This document shows positions 5,421 to 7,147 of a stretch of 7,147 nucleotides of DNA, in pieces (position 1 is the first letter of the stretch; each line of letters starts with the position of its first letter). Under the pieces are notes generated by a model. The model saw only the letters and a program-made list of their open reading frames with translations, was not told the origin of the DNA and did no database searches. Both the position numbers and the translations under genes were made by a program. Source of the stretch: CAZADS01 sp964483985 (GTDB lineage: Bacteria; Pseudomonadota; Alphaproteobacteria; Thalassobaculales; Thalassobaculaceae). The stretch is taken from positions 1 to 7,147 of the forward strand of contig CAZADS010000044.1 of NCBI GenBank assembly GCA_964483985.1, in the 5' to 3' direction.

Positions 5421-6374
5421 GAGAAATAAACCAAGTGGACTGGATTTTGACGCAATAAGAAAGTAATTTGGACCGTTCATAAGGGGTATTAAATATTTTT
5501 ATCCAAATAGGCGGGATCTAGTTTCTCTCGATCAAATTTTAAAAATTTGATCGAGTTGGGGTATCACAGAAAGTCCTGAATTTTCTAGTGAAAGATATCT
5601 CTATTTACCGGATTAACCATCATTGAACGAAAGACGAACAGTTTCACCAGTTGCTCCATGAAGTTCTCAAATTTAAATAACTCGGGTTCATTTGGTTCTT
5701 CATACTTATTGCGACCATTAACAACCAATTTTGGGTTGGTTGGGTCGACCCATAAATGGAAAAACGCACTATTTACATGGCGTCGTTTGGAGATATTATT
5801 CAATTTTGTTTATTCTAAAGTTTTTTAACTCAATAATAACAAAAATTAATTTTTAATATTGAGACGAAACCAAATATAGTGGAAATTTCTGCTAATTATT
5901 TCAGATCTATCTGGATTTTCGATAGCGTTGCTGGAATATAAATCTTTGTCCCTGACAATTATTTGGAAAAAACGTTTGGCCTTCTTAAAAAAAAACAAAT
6001 TAAGCTAAGTTTTTTCTCGAATGGAACCATTGGTTCGCTTTAAAGATAGGGATTACTTCCTTAATTAAATGTTGGCCATTAGTGATATTGCGTTCGCGCA
6101 AACTTCTATAGCACTCTCTTATGCTTCCCGCTCTCAGAAAATCCCTTATATTGTAGCTATACGATTTTTTTAGTGGTTGACTTATGTATCGTATATCGAC
6201 AAACCGACAATAACGATGACGTTTTGTCAAAAACAACCGGTCAATTTAGTTTGTTTATGGTTTAATCCGGAGTAATGGTATTTGAATGTTGCCGTCATTA
6301 ATATTTCTTTCCAGCTCTATTTATTTGGGATGTGGCTGGACTAATACGGGCTTTTGAAAACGACGGGGGATTCG
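5421..6374. other. about 950 bases of AT-rich DNA without a convincing gene
   Basis: This stretch separates the DUF1330 gene from the second NTF2-like gene. It contains the perfect palindrome at 5527-5555 and long A- and T-runs, especially 5815-6005. Two short minus-strand frames are open: 5585-5803 (72 codons) and 6000-6236 (78 codons). Both would need TTG starts, neither has a good ribosome site, and I recognise neither as a known full domain. The first contains HLWVDPTNPKLVVNG, discussed as a finding. I see no transposase, tRNA or terminal inverted repeats. The region looks like decayed DNA, or the site of an untranslated element I cannot identify. Confidence 0.5.
5527..5555. repeat. perfect 14-bp inverted repeat with a single central base
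   Basis: CTCGATCAAATTTT, one A, then AAAATTTGATCGAG: the two 14-base arms are exact reverse complements. It lies 107 bases after the DUF1330 stop. No T-run follows on either side, and the stem is AT-rich at its centre, so it is not a standard Rho-independent terminator. It could be a regulator operator, a cruciform-forming element, or a remnant of a mobile-element end. Confidence 0.75.
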
Positions 6375-6767
6375 ATGAATGAGGTAAGGTCGGTAATTAA
6401 ACGGAATACAAAGGCGATCAACGAGCGTAATCTCGATGATTATTTAAAAACGCTGATCTTCCCATTTACCTATCAAAACTTTAATGGAATGGCCTTTACG
6501 GTAGAGGAACCTCAACAATATGGCGACCTATTTGCACCCCCATGGGAAATAGTGTTAGGTATCGAACCTAAGTGGTTGCGCACGGATATTGAGGGAATGC
6601 AAGAGATTGCGGTGATGCCGACGTCTGCTGCTTTTAAATTAACCCTTCGATGGATAACGTCAAAAGAAACTTCCTTCAAACCGATTACGGCCATATGGAT
6701 CGCCGTTTATAAAAACGGTGCGTGGGGGTTGCAGTTTATCCACAATATGGGAACTACAGAGATTTAG
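6375..6767 (+). CDS. NTF2/SnoaL-like protein, copy 2
   Basis: The 130 residues start MNEVRSVIKRNTKAINERNL and align end to end, without gaps, with the protein at 4668-5063. By hand count 87 of 130 positions are identical (about 67%). AINERNLDDYLKT, FPFTYQNFNG, LRTDI and TLRWITSKE are preserved word for word. Differences cluster at the N-terminal helix (2-13), residues 99-105 and the C-terminal tip. This is the NTF2/SnoaL cone fold with an unknown ligand. ATG 6375 is preferred over an upstream TTG at 6354 because GGGGGA (6365-6370) lies four bases before it and copy 1 begins at the same alignment position. Purifying change (mostly conservative substitutions) suggests both copies are functional. 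It stands alone after a long gene-free stretch, with no DUF1330 partner downstream. Confidence 0.75.
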   Translation: MNEVRSVIKRNTKAINERNLDDYLKTLIFPFTYQNFNGMAFTVEEPQQYGDLFAPPWEIVLGIEPKWLRTDIEGMQEIAVMPTSAAFKLTLRWITSKETSFKPITAIWIAVYKNGAWGLQFIHNMGTTEI

Positions 6768-6775
6768 AATCCGGT

Positions 6776-6802
6776 GGCTTCTGTGCAGCCTTGGGTTTTT
6801 TT
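6776..6802 (+). terminator. weak candidate Rho-independent terminator
   Basis: Just after the stop of NTF2 copy 2, GGCT and AGCC can pair around a seven-base loop. TTGGG follows, then seven T residues. The stem is only four base pairs and is separated from the T-run by five bases, so termination efficiency is doubtful. Confidence 0.25.
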
Positions 6803-6950
6803 GATCAAAGGAAGGTGCTTTATACCAAAGGCGGAATAAAGACAGAAGGGTCGATAGGATACTAATTCTGGGACTGAAGAACCAGTTATTTAAGAACTCA
6901 TTTGCTCACGTGCCGGGAGCGGGATTTCATATTTGTTCAGGAGAAATGAA

Positions 6951-7147
6951 ATGGTAATTGGAGTAGGTTTAATCGGTGCAGGTATGATCAGCGATGTGCA
7001 TTTGAAAGGCTTGACCCGGGATCAGCGTGTCAAGGTGATGTGTATTGCAGACACGGATAAAGCCGCTGCTTCTCGGCAAGCGAAAAAATTTGGTGTTCAG
7101 CATACCGTGGGTGATTATCGTGAAATGCTGGATGACCCGTCAATCGA
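6951..7147 (+). CDS. Gfo/Idh/MocA-family oxidoreductase, N-terminal part only
   Basis: ATG 6951 opens MVIGVGLIGAGMISDVHLKG and stays open for 65 codons to the window end. The first strand with GLIGAGMISDVHLKGL is the Rossmann GxGxxx-x-x-H nucleotide-binding loop typical of the Gfo/Idh/MocA family. The VKVMCIADTD strand (about 28-37) ends in the Asp that usually contacts the NAD(P) ribose. KKFGVQHTVGDYREMLDDPS (46-65) is the standard segment where the second substrate-side strand begins. Members oxidise or reduce sugars, cyclitols and related compounds in the cytosol; the catalytic EKP motif and C-terminal domain lie beyond the window. AGGAG at 6939-6943, seven bases before the ATG, supports the start. 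An out-of-frame ATG at 6946 hits a stop after three codons. Confidence 0.88.
   Translation, partial: MVIGVGLIGAGMISDVHLKGLTRDQRVKVMCIADTDKAAASRQAKKFGVQHTVGDYREMLDDPSI

Noticed and set aside
6000..6236. 78-codon minus-strand frame in the AT-rich gap
   Set aside because: It needs a TTG start without a good Shine-Dalgarno, and its sequence is basic and not recognisable. Kept only as a note in the gap entry.

Overview
The window looks like accessory or remodelled DNA from an AT-leaning proteobacterium. Alphaproteobacteria are the best guess, because the first bases carry the ribosome binding site and first ~24 codons of an alphaproteobacterial-type ftsZ. Gene density is low. Most genes encode small, single-domain proteins, in short co-directional pairs or alone, separated by long AT-rich gaps.

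Layout. (1) 60-201: start of ftsZ, which leaves the ftsZ reading inside the glycine-rich nucleotide-binding motif and runs into a stop. (2) 169-543, minus: small exported protein with a two-cysteine pattern. (3) 710-1564, plus: TauD/TfdA-type Fe(II)/2-oxoglutarate dioxygenase with all expected ligands. (4) 1746-2333, plus: carboxymuconolactone decarboxylase/AhpD-like protein whose reading frame is interrupted by an in-frame TAA near the N-terminus. (5) 2659-2925, minus, and 2995-3288, plus: two divergently transcribed dimeric alpha/beta-barrel proteins (antibiotic-biosynthesis-monooxygenase fold). The plus gene is followed by a cysteine-dioxygenase-like cupin (3334-3885). (6) 4061-4288, minus, and 4349-4468, plus: divergent small single-membrane-span proteins. 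(7) 4668-5063 and 5124-5420, plus: an NTF2/SnoaL-like protein and a DUF1330 barrel protein. (8) 5421-6374: almost 1 kb of AT-rich DNA without a convincing gene, containing a perfect 14-bp palindrome. (9) 6375-6767, plus: second NTF2/SnoaL-like protein, about two-thirds identical to the first. (10) 6951-7147, plus: N-terminus of a Gfo/Idh/MocA-family dehydrogenase that continues past the window.

How the genes may work together (inference): a 2-oxoglutarate dioxygenase, a CMD-family protein, a thiol-dioxygenase-like cupin, three ABM-fold barrels, two NTF2-like proteins and an NAD(P)-dependent sugar/cyclitol-type dehydrogenase suggest small-molecule oxidation or degradation. No single known pathway accounts for them, and no substrate can be read from the sequence. 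The ftsZ stub, the interrupted CMD gene, the duplicated NTF2 gene and the empty AT-rich stretch point to a region that has been rearranged and is partly decaying. I see no rRNA, tRNA, CRISPR array, transposase or integrase.
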